A program made the translations under genes and the position numbers. 64,000 bases of DNA from Mycobacterium conspicuum (GTDB taxonomy: Bacteria > Actinomycetota > Actinomycetes > Mycobacteriales > Mycobacteriaceae): the NCBI RefSeq assembly GCF_010730195.1, contig NZ_AP022613.1, forward strand, positions 6,138,001 to 6,202,000, given 5' to 3'. Of the stretch, positions 7,479 to 15,168 are shown piece after piece. Every line of letters starts with the position of its first letter. Positions within the stretch are counted from its first letter, which is position 1. Below the pieces are notes generated by a model, which saw only the letters and a program-made list of their open reading frames with translations, was not told the origin of the DNA and made no database searches.

Positions 7479-8360
7479 TTGACCACCGAATCTGAGCAGA
7501 CCGAGTGGACGGTGCAGGGCCTGCTGGACCTGTTTGACGTGCAGGCCGACGGGCAGGATCGGTTCACCGCCGACACCGGCATCGCCGTCGGCGACGAACG
7601 GCAGGTGGTGGAAGGCACCCAGGTGCTCGCCCAGGCGATTGTCGCGGTGGCCAAACGATTCCCGGACAAATCGGTGCGTTCGGCGCACGCCGTGTTTTCC
7701 CGGGCGATCACCGTCGGTCCGCCGATCGAGCTCGTCCTCGACGTGGTGGCCGAAGGCCGGTCGACGGCTACCGCGGTGGTCGCGGTGCATCAGAACGGCC
7801 GGCGCTGCCTGAGCATCACGGTGCTGGCCGACGTCCCCACCGGCGACGTCATCCGGCACCACCTGCCGCGGCCCGACGTGGCCCCGCCCGCCGACGCCCA
7901 CCCCTCGCCGATGCCCATGGTCGGGCGCGAACTGCGGCTGGTGGACGTGGTCGACGTCAACAGCCCCGACGAGGTGGGACCGCCGGAGCTGTTCGCCTGG
8001 CTGCACTACGACCCGATCCCGACCCGCGACGATCTGGCCAAGGCGCTCGTCGCGTACTTCACCGGGCACCTGGGCATCTCCACCACCATGCGCGCGCACG
8101 CCGGGATCGGCACCAGCCAGGCGCACCTGACGGTGTCGACGGCGCCGATGAGCATCTCGGTCGCCTTCCACGAACCGGTGCGCTGGGATGGGTGGCTGCT
8201 CTACACGCACGAGAGCACCCAGGTCGGCGCCGGGATGTCCTACGTGCGCGGCACCGTGCACTCGGAAGAGGGCGACCTGCTGTGCTCGTTCGCGCAGGAG
8301 GCGTTGATCCGCCCGCTGCGCACCTCCGACACGGCGATCGACTCTCGCGCGCGGTTCTAA
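7479..8360 (+). CDS. Acyl-CoA thioesterase II (TesB-like)
   Basis: A 293-residue double-hotdog thioesterase, the usual TesB length. Visible family features are an N-terminal hotdog with SVRSAHAVFSRAI (the FLRPG-type strand), a C-terminal hotdog, and the end motif SFAQEALIRP carrying the conserved Gln. It cleaves acyl-CoA to acid and CoA. The TTG at 7479 is used because GAGAGATGGAGCGG precedes it and no better start exists. It is the first gene of an operon with an LLM oxidoreductase (4-bp gap) and an acyl-CoA dehydrogenase, with operator-like copy 2 upstream. Confidence 0.85.
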   Translation: MTTESEQTEWTVQGLLDLFDVQADGQDRFTADTGIAVGDERQVVEGTQVLAQAIVAVAKRFPDKSVRSAHAVFSRAITVGPPIELVLDVVAEGRSTATAVVAVHQNGRRCLSITVLADVPTGDVIRHHLPRPDVAPPADAHPSPMPMVGRELRLVDVVDVNSPDEVGPPELFAWLHYDPIPTRDDLAKALVAYFTGHLGISTTMRAHAGIGTSQAHLTVSTAPMSISVAFHEPVRWDGWLLYTHESTQVGAGMSYVRGTVHSEEGDLLCSFAQEALIRPLRTSDTAIDSRARF

Positions 8361-8364
8361 CGCC

Positions 8365-9285
8365 ATGCACTTCACCATCACCCACCCGATGCACACCCAT
8401 CCCTACAACCCGGAATTGGTGAGCGGCAACGGCATTGGGAAGGTGGCCGCGGCGGCCGAGGCGGCCGGTATCCACGGCTTCGGCTTCACCGACCACCCGG
8501 CGCCTTCGCAGCGCTGGCTGGAAGCCGGCGGCCACGACGCCGTAGATCCCTTTGTCGCTTTGGGTTTCGCGGCCGCGACGACGACGACGCTGCGGCTCAT
8601 TCCCAACATCGTGGTGCTGCCGTATCGAAACCCGTTCGTGGTGGCCAAGTCCGGTGCGACCCTGGACCTGCTGTCCGGTGGCCGGTTCACGCTCGCGGTC
8701 GGCGTCGGCTACCTCAAGCGGGAGTTCGCGGCGCTGGGTGTCGGCTACGACGAGCGTGCCGAGCTGTTCGACGAGGCGCTGCAGGTCATCCGAACCATCT
8801 GGACCGAGGACGACATCACCTTCGAGGGAAAGCATTTCAGCGCGCGCGGCATCACCGCGCATCCCCGGCCGGTCAGTGACCCGCACCCGCCGATCTGGAT
8901 CGGCGGCAACACCACCACCGCCCGGCAGCGGGTGGCGCAGTACGGCGACGGCTGGTGCCCGTTCCCCGCCCCGCCGCAACTGGCCCAGACCGCGGGCACC
9001 GCGGCCATCACCTCGGTCGAGGACCTCGCGCCGCTCATCGACGATCTGCGCCGCCGCTGCGACAAGGTAGGAAAGGACTGGGCGGGAGTCGACATCACCT
9101 TCACCAACTCCCAGGGCGGCAGCCCGGCGAGCGACGACTTCAACGCCGACGCCTACCTCGACGGCTTGGAGAAGCTGGCGAAACTGGGCGTGACGTGGGT
9201 GAGCGTCCACCTGCCGGGCGACAGCATGGCGCACGTTCTGGAAACGCTCGACCGGTTCCGCACCCTCGTCGTCGACGCCGCCTGA
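8365..9285 (+). CDS. LLM-class F420-dependent oxidoreductase
   Basis: A 306-residue luciferase-like (TIM barrel) protein. It shows GFGFTDHPAPSQRW near residues 36-50, the PYRNPFVVAKSGATLD and LSGGRFTLAVGVGY segments, and the ARPHPPIWIGGN-type region (PHPPIWIGGN), all typical of mycobacterial F420-dependent LLM enzymes. These use F420 (or FMN) to oxidise alcohols or reduce double bonds in lipid and xenobiotic metabolism. The ATG at 8365 lies 4 bp after the TesB stop. Its own stop overlaps the start of the acyl-CoA dehydrogenase (TGATG), indicating translational coupling. The substrate is unknown. Confidence 0.85.
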   Translation: MHFTITHPMHTHPYNPELVSGNGIGKVAAAAEAAGIHGFGFTDHPAPSQRWLEAGGHDAVDPFVALGFAAATTTTLRLIPNIVVLPYRNPFVVAKSGATLDLLSGGRFTLAVGVGYLKREFAALGVGYDERAELFDEALQVIRTIWTEDDITFEGKHFSARGITAHPRPVSDPHPPIWIGGNTTTARQRVAQYGDGWCPFPAPPQLAQTAGTAAITSVEDLAPLIDDLRRRCDKVGKDWAGVDITFTNSQGGSPASDDFNADAYLDGLEKLAKLGVTWVSVHLPGDSMAHVLETLDRFRTLVVDAA

Positions 9286-10433
9286 TGGACTTCTCCGAGG
9301 TCGCCCTTTCGGCGGAGGACCAAGACTTCAAGGACCAGACCCGGAAGCTCTTGGCCGAGATCGTCACCGAGGACGTGCTGCGCCGCGACCGGGAGACCGG
9401 CGAAAACTTCGACGAGCGAGTGCATTTGGCGCTCGGCGCCGAGGGTTACCTGGCCCGGGACTGGCGGGACGCGGCCGACGGCGGCTTCACTGCCGTCCAG
9501 CGGCGGATCTTCCACCTGGAGATCGCCCGCGCCCACACGCCGTGGTATCACTGGGGCACCACCGCCATGGTCGCCAAGATGGTGAAGCAATTCGGTTCCC
9601 CCGAACTGGCCGACAAGGTGCTGCCCGGCGTGCTGTCCGGCGAGATCCGGCTGTGCCTGGGCTACACCGAACCCGAGGGCGGCTCGGACGTCGCCACCTG
9701 CAAGACCCGCGCCGCGCGCGACGGATCAAGCTGGGTCATCAACGGCTCCAAGATGTTCACCTCGAACGCGCACAACGCCCAGTACGTCTTCCTGCTCACC
9801 AACACCGACCCGGAGGGGCGCAAGCACCGCAACCTGACCATGTTTCTGGTGCCGCTGGATTCGCCCGGCATCGAGATCCAGGGCATCCGCACCCTCGACG
9901 GCGACCGCACCAATATCGTCTACTACAGCGACGTTCGCGTCGACGACGGTTACCGCATCGGCGAGGTCAACGGGGGCTGGACCGTGATGCGGTTCGCACT
10001 CGATGCCGAGCACGGCATCGTCGAACGCGACGACCAAGGCTTGCAATACATTTCGGCCATGGCCGCCCACGGCACCGAGATGTCCGAAGCGGTGGACACG
10101 GTCGCATCGCTGGTGGCGATCGACGACGAGGCGGTGCAATACCGGCTCGGGCGCTGCGTCGCCCGGATGGAGGCGTCGATCTCCACCCCGGGGCCGTACG
10201 GGCGCGTCGCGATCGCGCAGACGATGCGCGACATCTCCCCGGAGTTGATGGACCTGCTGGGCACGGCGTCGTCGCTGCCGATCGAGGCGAAGCGCGCCGT
10301 CGACAACGGGGAGACGGAAGCCCTTCTGCGACTGGCGGTTCCGGCCGGGATCTATGGTGGCACCCTCGAGGTTTTCCGCAACATGATCGCCCAGCACGAA
10401 CTCGGGCTCGGGCGCCCTAGCTACGGCGGCTGA
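9285..10433 (+). CDS. Acyl-CoA dehydrogenase family protein
   Basis: A 382-residue flavoprotein with the acyl-CoA dehydrogenase arrangement: an N-terminal helical domain, the middle beta domain with CLGYTEPEGGSDVATCKTRA and the WVINGSKMFTSNA FAD-binding region, and a C-terminal helical domain ending GGTLEVFRNMIAQHELGLGRP. The enzymes introduce an alpha-beta double bond into acyl-CoA. The usual catalytic Glu position cannot be fixed by eye. It is the last gene of the TesB operon, coupled by TGATG. The final 17 bp overlap the 3' end of the convergent DUF427 gene. Confidence 0.87.
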   Translation: MDFSEVALSAEDQDFKDQTRKLLAEIVTEDVLRRDRETGENFDERVHLALGAEGYLARDWRDAADGGFTAVQRRIFHLEIARAHTPWYHWGTTAMVAKMVKQFGSPELADKVLPGVLSGEIRLCLGYTEPEGGSDVATCKTRAARDGSSWVINGSKMFTSNAHNAQYVFLLTNTDPEGRKHRNLTMFLVPLDSPGIEIQGIRTLDGDRTNIVYYSDVRVDDGYRIGEVNGGWTVMRFALDAEHGIVERDDQGLQYISAMAAHGTEMSEAVDTVASLVAIDDEAVQYRLGRCVARMEASISTPGPYGRVAIAQTMRDISPELMDLLGTASSLPIEAKRAVDNGETEALLRLAVPAGIYGGTLEVFRNMIAQHELGLGRPSYGG

Positions 10434-11100
10434 CCGGTAGCTCGGCGACCACATCGACACGAGCGTCGTCGAAACTAAGAAATCCCTTGACCGGCAGGCT
10501 TTCCGGGGGCGGATCCTCGTAACTCCACGCGATGTCGTCCACGTCGTCGGTGGACCAGTATGTGGCGTAGCCCTTGTAGTTGCAGTAGCTCGTCGTCTCC
10601 GAGCGCCGCAGCAGATCGGTGCGAACGTGCGCGGGGTCGACGTAAAGCCTTGGCTCGAGCGCGGTCTCGAAGAGGATCGTGGTGTCGTCGGTGTCCACCA
10701 GGACGGTGTCGGCGACCGAGACGCGCAGCCGGCGCTTGGTCGGGCGGCAGTCGACGCGGTGATACGGGTTGGGCGGGTAGTGCACGAGCTTGCGGCCCTC
10801 CTCGAACCAGGCGTCGACGGCATCCCACGGCACCCGGACGAAGCCTGGAGCCTCGGCGACCGGCTCGCCCGGCAGCCCGGCGATCGCATCAGCCGGGAAC
10901 GCGTAGCTCAGTGGATGGCCCTGCCGGTGCACCATCAGCGCGGCCTCGGTGTCAATCACCAAGTCCCCGTTGAGGACTGCTTGCACACGGCGCGGATGCG
11001 GCTCGATGTACACCCCGATGTTCAGGTCGGCGGGTAGCGCCGGGGAGAACCGTCCCGCGCGATCGGAGCTGAGCGGACCGCGCCCCGCGACCAGGCTCAT
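10417..11100 (-). CDS. DUF427 domain protein (two DUF427 units)
   Basis: A 227-residue protein carrying two DUF427-type modules. The first (about residues 25-115) contains GDLVIDTEAALMVHRQGHPLSYAFP. The second (about 115-225) contains ADTVLVDTDDTTILFE, RLYVDPAHVR and the family signature TSYCNYKGYATYWS. The biochemical role of DUF427 proteins is not established. The ATG at 11100 overlaps the TGA of the small upstream gene (ATGA), so the pair is coupled. The 3' end overlaps the convergent acyl-CoA dehydrogenase by 17 bp. Confidence 0.8.
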   Translation of the reverse strand: MSLVAGRGPLSSDRAGRFSPALPADLNIGVYIEPHPRRVQAVLNGDLVIDTEAALMVHRQGHPLSYAFPADAIAGLPGEPVAEAPGFVRVPWDAVDAWFEEGRKLVHYPPNPYHRVDCRPTKRRLRVSVADTVLVDTDDTTILFETALEPRLYVDPAHVRTDLLRRSETTSYCNYKGYATYWSTDDVDDIAWSYEDPPPESLPVKGFLSFDDARVDVVAELPVSRRS

Positions 11101-11351
11101 CGGAGCGTCCAGCTGCCGTTGTAGGTCACCTTGCCGTGCGGCGGAAGGGGCTTGACCACCAAAAGCGTCGCTGCGCCGTCCGGATAGCTCACCCCGACGA
11201 CATTGTGCGATGTGCCCGGCAACGCGCCCCAACACCGCACCAACGATGCCGCGGCTTCGCTGATGTGCGAGCCCGTGGTGCCGTATGCCGAGTAGGTCGG
11301 GTAGTCCGTGGGGTTCACCTCGGGGTGGCCGAGACACAGCGGCGCGTTCAT
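11097..11351 (-). CDS. Small hypothetical protein (84 aa), coupled to DUF427
   Basis: An 84-residue frame with GTGGAGGG directly before its ATG and a TGA overlapping the DUF427 ATG by 4 bp, which supports a real gene. It has no signal peptide or membrane segment. It contains one Trp-Gly pair (RCWGALPGT) and ends TYNGSWTLR, with mixed beta-prone composition. I do not recognise the family. Position suggests a partner or leader of the DUF427 protein. It is divergent from the diguanylate cyclase gene. Confidence 0.6.
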   Translation of the reverse strand: MNAPLCLGHPEVNPTDYPTYSAYGTTGSHISEAAASLVRCWGALPGTSHNVVGVSYPDGAATLLVVKPLPPHGKVTYNGSWTLR

Positions 11352-11479
11352 CCCTCCACGCTATAGCGGCCGGGAAAACCGTTCGGCCATTCGGCACTCG
11401 AACCCCAGCGGGGGGCCGTAGATTTCCGACGGGGGGTGCCTCTGAGGGAATACTTGACGGCGCCGAAAGGGGGTCGACC

Positions 11480-12559
11480 ATGACCGCGACGTTCAGCCGG
11501 TGGTGGCGGGCCGACCACCATGGCTGGCTGTCCGGCTACATGGCCGCGCGCGGCATCAGCGGCGCCACCCGGATTTTGATGGCATCGATCGCCGCCTCCC
11601 TGGTGCTGTGTCTCATCGCGCTGCTGGCAAGCGCCGACGGTCCGCGTGGAACCGTTCCCGTCGCGATGACGTGGGCCGCCGCGGCCGGGGGGACGGCGGG
11701 CATGTTGCTGTGGATTTGGCGCTGGCCGACCCGCGGACAGTCGATTGCCTTCGCGCTGACATGCAACACCGCCGTCGCCCTGGCATGTCTGGCGCACCCG
11801 AATCCGCTCGGCGCGCTGATCGGATGCGTCGCCTTCGCGACCTTCGGCGCGTACATGGCGTTTTTCCACACCACCGGGTTCGTGCTGTACAACTTCGCGG
11901 TGGCCAGCGCCGTCGCGCTGTACGAGGCCATCCTGCTGGCCCGATCCGGACACCCCGCGCTGGCCGGGGTCGATCTGTGGCTCGTGGTCGAGGTCAACAT
12001 CGCCCTGCCGGTGGCCATCCAGGTCTTGGTGCGGGCGTTGGCGGGTGATCTGTTGCGCGCCGATCGCGATCCGCTGACCGGCCTGCTCAACCGGCGTGCG
12101 TTCCAGCACAACGCGTTGGGCATGATCCTGGCCCGCCGGGGCACCGACGCGCACCTGTTGGTGTTGTCGGTCGACCTCGACAACTTCAAGGCCCTCAACG
12201 ACAACCGCGGCCACGCCGCCGGCGATCGCGCGCTGGTCCAGGCCGCCCAGGCGATGCTGGCGGCCGCCGAGGACCACCAGGCGGTGGTGGCGCGCAGCGG
12301 CGGTGAGGAGTTCCTGCTGGCCGGGACCTCGGCGACCTGCAACTCCGAGGCGTTGGCCGCCCGCACGTGCCAGGCCATCGCGGATTCGAACGCGGGGGTC
12401 ACCGCCAGCATCGGCACCGCCTGTGCGCGGCTCGACGACGCCGCGCTCAGCGATCGCGAGTCATTTCTCAACGCGCTGATCGCCGCGTCGGATGCCGCGA
12501 TGTACCGCGCTAAGCGCCTCGGGGGCAATCAGTTTCATCACCACGAACTGTGCGCGTGA
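11480..12559 (+). CDS. Membrane diguanylate cyclase (GGDEF domain)
   Basis: A 359-residue protein. Residues about 30-200 hold roughly six hydrophobic membrane segments. A GGDEF domain follows, with DPLTGLLNRRAF near residues 196-207, VDLDNFKALND and the active-site variant SGGEEF. It should make cyclic di-GMP from two GTP at the inner membrane face. The inhibitory RxxD site normally five residues ahead of GGEEF is absent (the sequence there is QAVVAR). No EAL domain is seen. The ATG at 11480 has GAAAGGGGG upstream. The signal sensed by the membrane part is unknown. Confidence 0.9.
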   Translation: MTATFSRWWRADHHGWLSGYMAARGISGATRILMASIAASLVLCLIALLASADGPRGTVPVAMTWAAAAGGTAGMLLWIWRWPTRGQSIAFALTCNTAVALACLAHPNPLGALIGCVAFATFGAYMAFFHTTGFVLYNFAVASAVALYEAILLARSGHPALAGVDLWLVVEVNIALPVAIQVLVRALAGDLLRADRDPLTGLLNRRAFQHNALGMILARRGTDAHLLVLSVDLDNFKALNDNRGHAAGDRALVQAAQAMLAAAEDHQAVVARSGGEEFLLAGTSATCNSEALAARTCQAIADSNAGVTASIGTACARLDDAALSDRESFLNALIAASDAAMYRAKRLGGNQFHHHELCA

Positions 12560-12591
12560 CGTTCCGTCCGCCCAGACGCTAAGGTCCACTC

Positions 12592-13761
12592 ATGGCTGGA
12601 CCGGTGGAGGGCATCAAAGTCATCGAGCTCGGGGTGTGGGTGGCCGGGCCGGCCGCCGCCGGGATCCTGGCCGACTGGGGCGCCGACGTCGTCAAGATCG
12701 AGCCGCCGACCGGTGACCCGGGCCGCATGTTCGGGCGGATGCTGGGCTGCGATCTCGGGGTCAACCCGCCGTTCGAAATGGACAACCGGTCCAAGCGCAG
12801 CATCGTCTTGGACCTCACCACCGACGAGGGACGCGACACCGCGTTCGAATTGCTGTCCGACGCAGACGTTTTCGTGACCAATGTGCGTCCCGGGGCGTTG
12901 CGGCGCCTGGGTTTGGACTTCGAGTCGGTGTCGGCCCGCAACCCCCGCCTGGTTTACGGCCTGATCACCGGCTACGGCGAAACCGGGCCCGACGCCGAGC
13001 GCGCCGCCTACGACGTGGCCGCCTTCTGGTCGCGGGCCGGCGTGGCCAGCCTGCTCACCCGGCCCGGGGACACCCCGCCCTTCCAGCGTGGCGGGATGGG
13101 CGACCACTCGGCCGGCATGACCCTGGCCGCGGCCATCTGCGCCGCGCTGGTCGCCCGGGCACGCACCGGAACCGGCCAGCTGGTCAGCACCTCGCTCTAT
13201 CGCCAGGGCGCCTACACCGTGAGCTTCGACCTCAACACCTACCTGCTGACCGGTCAGCCGATCGCCGTCGGGCAGCGCGAGACCATGGGCAACCCGTGCA
13301 TGAACAACTACGCCGCCGCCGACGGACGGCGGTTCTGGATCGTCGGGCTCGAGGGCGACCGGCACTGGCCCCCGTTGTGTCGCGCCGTCGGCCGTCCCGA
13401 GTGGCTCGACGACCCCCGATTCAGCGACGCCCGCGCCCGCTTCGTCAACGGGGTGGAGCTAATCGCCGAGTTGGACGCGATCTTCGCGACCCGCCCGCTG
13501 GACGAATGGGCCGAGGTGTTCGCCGGCGAACCCGATTTCTTCTGGTCTCCGGTCAACAGCCTCGAGGACGTCGTCGCCGACGAGCAGTTTCACGCCGCCG
13601 GCGGGATCGTCGATGTGCCGGACGGAGAATCCGGCGTCGCGATGGTGGCCACACCGGCGGATTTCCACGGCACACCGTGGGCGCCGCGTTCTGCCGCACC
13701 GGAACTCGGGCAACACACCGAGGAAATTCTCGCCGAACTGAAGGTGCGGCGCGACGCCTGA
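12592..13761 (+). CDS. Class III CoA-transferase (CaiB/BaiF family)
   Basis: A 389-residue family III CoA-transferase of normal length. It begins with VEGIKVIELGVWVAGP and ADWGADVVKIEPP, and has TNVRPGALRRLGLD, the NPRLVYGLITGYGETGP segment and the catalytic Asp in AAYDVAAFW near residue 142. Such enzymes move CoA between carboxylic acids, for example activating a bile-acid, carnitine or aromatic acid. It sits 32 bp after the cyclase gene but fits better with the flanking catabolic genes. The third operator-like site follows its stop. The acid substrate is unknown. Confidence 0.88.
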   Translation: MAGPVEGIKVIELGVWVAGPAAAGILADWGADVVKIEPPTGDPGRMFGRMLGCDLGVNPPFEMDNRSKRSIVLDLTTDEGRDTAFELLSDADVFVTNVRPGALRRLGLDFESVSARNPRLVYGLITGYGETGPDAERAAYDVAAFWSRAGVASLLTRPGDTPPFQRGGMGDHSAGMTLAAAICAALVARARTGTGQLVSTSLYRQGAYTVSFDLNTYLLTGQPIAVGQRETMGNPCMNNYAAADGRRFWIVGLEGDRHWPPLCRAVGRPEWLDDPRFSDARARFVNGVELIAELDAIFATRPLDEWAEVFAGEPDFFWSPVNSLEDVVADEQFHAAGGIVDVPDGESGVAMVATPADFHGTPWAPRSAAPELGQHTEEILAELKVRRDA

Positions 13762-13775
13762 CCGGCCGGCGTACC

Positions 13776-13800
13776 TTTACAAATTTCGGCAAAAGTGTCA
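13776..13800 (+). promoter_or_regulatory. Operator-like 25-bp site, copy 3
   Basis: This matches TTTACAAA-N8-AAAGTGTCA in the gap between the CoA-transferase stop and the P450 operon, 75 bp upstream of its first start. CGCTGT follows as in copy 2. It suggests that the P450 operon shares a regulator with the SMP-30/TetR and TesB operons. Confidence 0.7.
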
Positions 13801-13875
13801 CGCTGTCCGGTGGAATTGCGTCACCCTGGGTGACGCACCCACAGCCATCTCACGTGGCGATGAGGAACGGATTGA

Positions 13876-14460
13876 ATGGTCACGCCAACATTCGACATCG
13901 GTGACAACAGCAGAGTGCGGTCCATCCGGACCGCCCGCAGCGCCCATACCAAAGAACCCGCGCGCTATCGGCTCGACGTCGTCGCGGCCAGCGCCGCCGA
14001 CGCGGTGTGCTCGGCCGGGGGGTGGCTGTATGACCGGGCGATGGCGGGGTGGGAGGTGACCGTGCTGCTGGCGGGCAGCTGCGACGCGCGACCCCTGCGG
14101 ATCCTCGGGGCAGACGCGGCGGACCTGGACTCCGGGTTGGATCGGACCGCCTCGACCTTTCACAGCCTGGCGGTCAGCGCCGAGGCATTCGCCGCCGATG
14201 AGCGGATCCGTGGCACGGTGCTCAAGGCGCTGAACCACCCGTTGACGGAAGTCGCGCTGTGGGGTGACGGGTGGCCGCTGGCGGTCAGTCGCGGCATGGA
14301 CCGCGTGCAGCACGTACTCAGCGCCGCGGCAAGGACATTCAAGGGCTACGCGCTGGCGGCGGCCGGAATGGGTTGGGAGACCGTCGATCCCACCGAGACG
14401 ATGTTCTACGACATGGCGGCGTGTTCGCCGGCCGATTTCGAACTCATCCGGCTCGGCTAG
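13876..14460 (+). CDS. Hypothetical protein, first gene of P450 operon
   Basis: A 194-residue soluble-looking protein I do not recognise. Visible features are a basic N-terminus (RSIRTARSAHTKEPARYRLD), an Ala-rich helix, WLYDRAMAGWEVTVLLAGSCDARPLRILGAD-like beta/alpha alternation, and a C-terminal half with one long helix. There is no signal peptide and no membrane segment. The ATG at 13876 lies 75 bp after the operator-like site, and the next gene starts 3 bp after its stop. Its place at the head of a catabolic operon suggests a role in, or regulation of, that pathway. Nothing firmer can be said. Confidence 0.65.
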   Translation: MVTPTFDIGDNSRVRSIRTARSAHTKEPARYRLDVVAASAADAVCSAGGWLYDRAMAGWEVTVLLAGSCDARPLRILGADAADLDSGLDRTASTFHSLAVSAEAFAADERIRGTVLKALNHPLTEVALWGDGWPLAVSRGMDRVQHVLSAAARTFKGYALAAAGMGWETVDPTETMFYDMAACSPADFELIRLG

Positions 14461-14463
14461 CCG

Positions 14464-15168
14464 ATGAAAAAGTACTACGGTCATACGCTGCTCTACCTGC
14501 ACGAGACGATCGACCTGGGGTCCGGGCGCAGTGATCGGTTCACCGAGGTATTCACCGACACGTATCACCCCATGATGGCCGAGCTGGGCGCCCGGCTCTT
14601 CGCGATCTGGGAATCAACTCCCTACAACGGCCACTGGCCGCAGGTCACGATCATCTGGGAGATCGACAAGTTCGCCGACTACGCTCGCATCGGTGCCGCG
14701 CAGGCACGCGGCGGCAGCCACGAGGCCGCCGCCGGAAAGTGGTCGGCGTATCTGGCCGACATCGGAGCGTCGGGGGAGGGGCGCATCATGTACCCCGGGC
14801 CCAGCAACAAGACGTTGGCACAGTTGCGCGAGGCGAATTTCACTGCGCCGGTGGTGATTCAGGAGATCATGCAGACCAAGCCGGGCCGTCAAGACGACTA
14901 CATCCGCGAACTGGAGCGGCTCTACGTGCCCTGGTCGGAGCGCACGGGCAAACGCTGGCTCGGCTCGTTCACCACCACCTTCCGCTTCAACGAGGTCATC
15001 CACTACTGGGCGCTCGACGGCGGCTGGGAATGCTTCGCCAATCACTACCCGTCATGGAAGGACAGCCCGCCCGCCGAGATCGTCACGTGGATGAGCGTGG
15101 CGCCCGCGCTGCGCGACGGCTGGGAGGATTCGATCCTGCAGGCCCTACCGCCGTCGCCGCTGCAATGA
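14464..15168 (+). CDS. NIPSNAP/ferredoxin-like-fold protein, uncharacterised
   Basis: A 234-residue protein. Two similar halves can be discerned, each with an aromatic-rich beta strand and helix pattern (first half with FTEVFTDTYHPMMAELGARLFAIWES, second with LERLYVPWSERTGKRWLGSF). This recalls dimeric alpha-beta-barrel (NIPSNAP or antibiotic-biosynthesis monooxygenase-like) folds; the assignment is tentative. It has many Trp and Tyr residues and no membrane segment. The ATG is 3 bp after the previous stop, and its TGA overlaps the P450 start. A role beside the P450 is likely but unspecified. Confidence 0.6.
   Translation: MKKYYGHTLLYLHETIDLGSGRSDRFTEVFTDTYHPMMAELGARLFAIWESTPYNGHWPQVTIIWEIDKFADYARIGAAQARGGSHEAAAGKWSAYLADIGASGEGRIMYPGPSNKTLAQLREANFTAPVVIQEIMQTKPGRQDDYIRELERLYVPWSERTGKRWLGSFTTTFRFNEVIHYWALDGGWECFANHYPSWKDSPPAEIVTWMSVAPALRDGWEDSILQALPPSPLQ

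Noticed and set aside
11285..11479. Long upstream extension of the diguanylate cyclase
   Set aside because: It would run through the divergent gap and antisense to the small gene at 11097-11351; the ATG at 11480 has a ribosome site.
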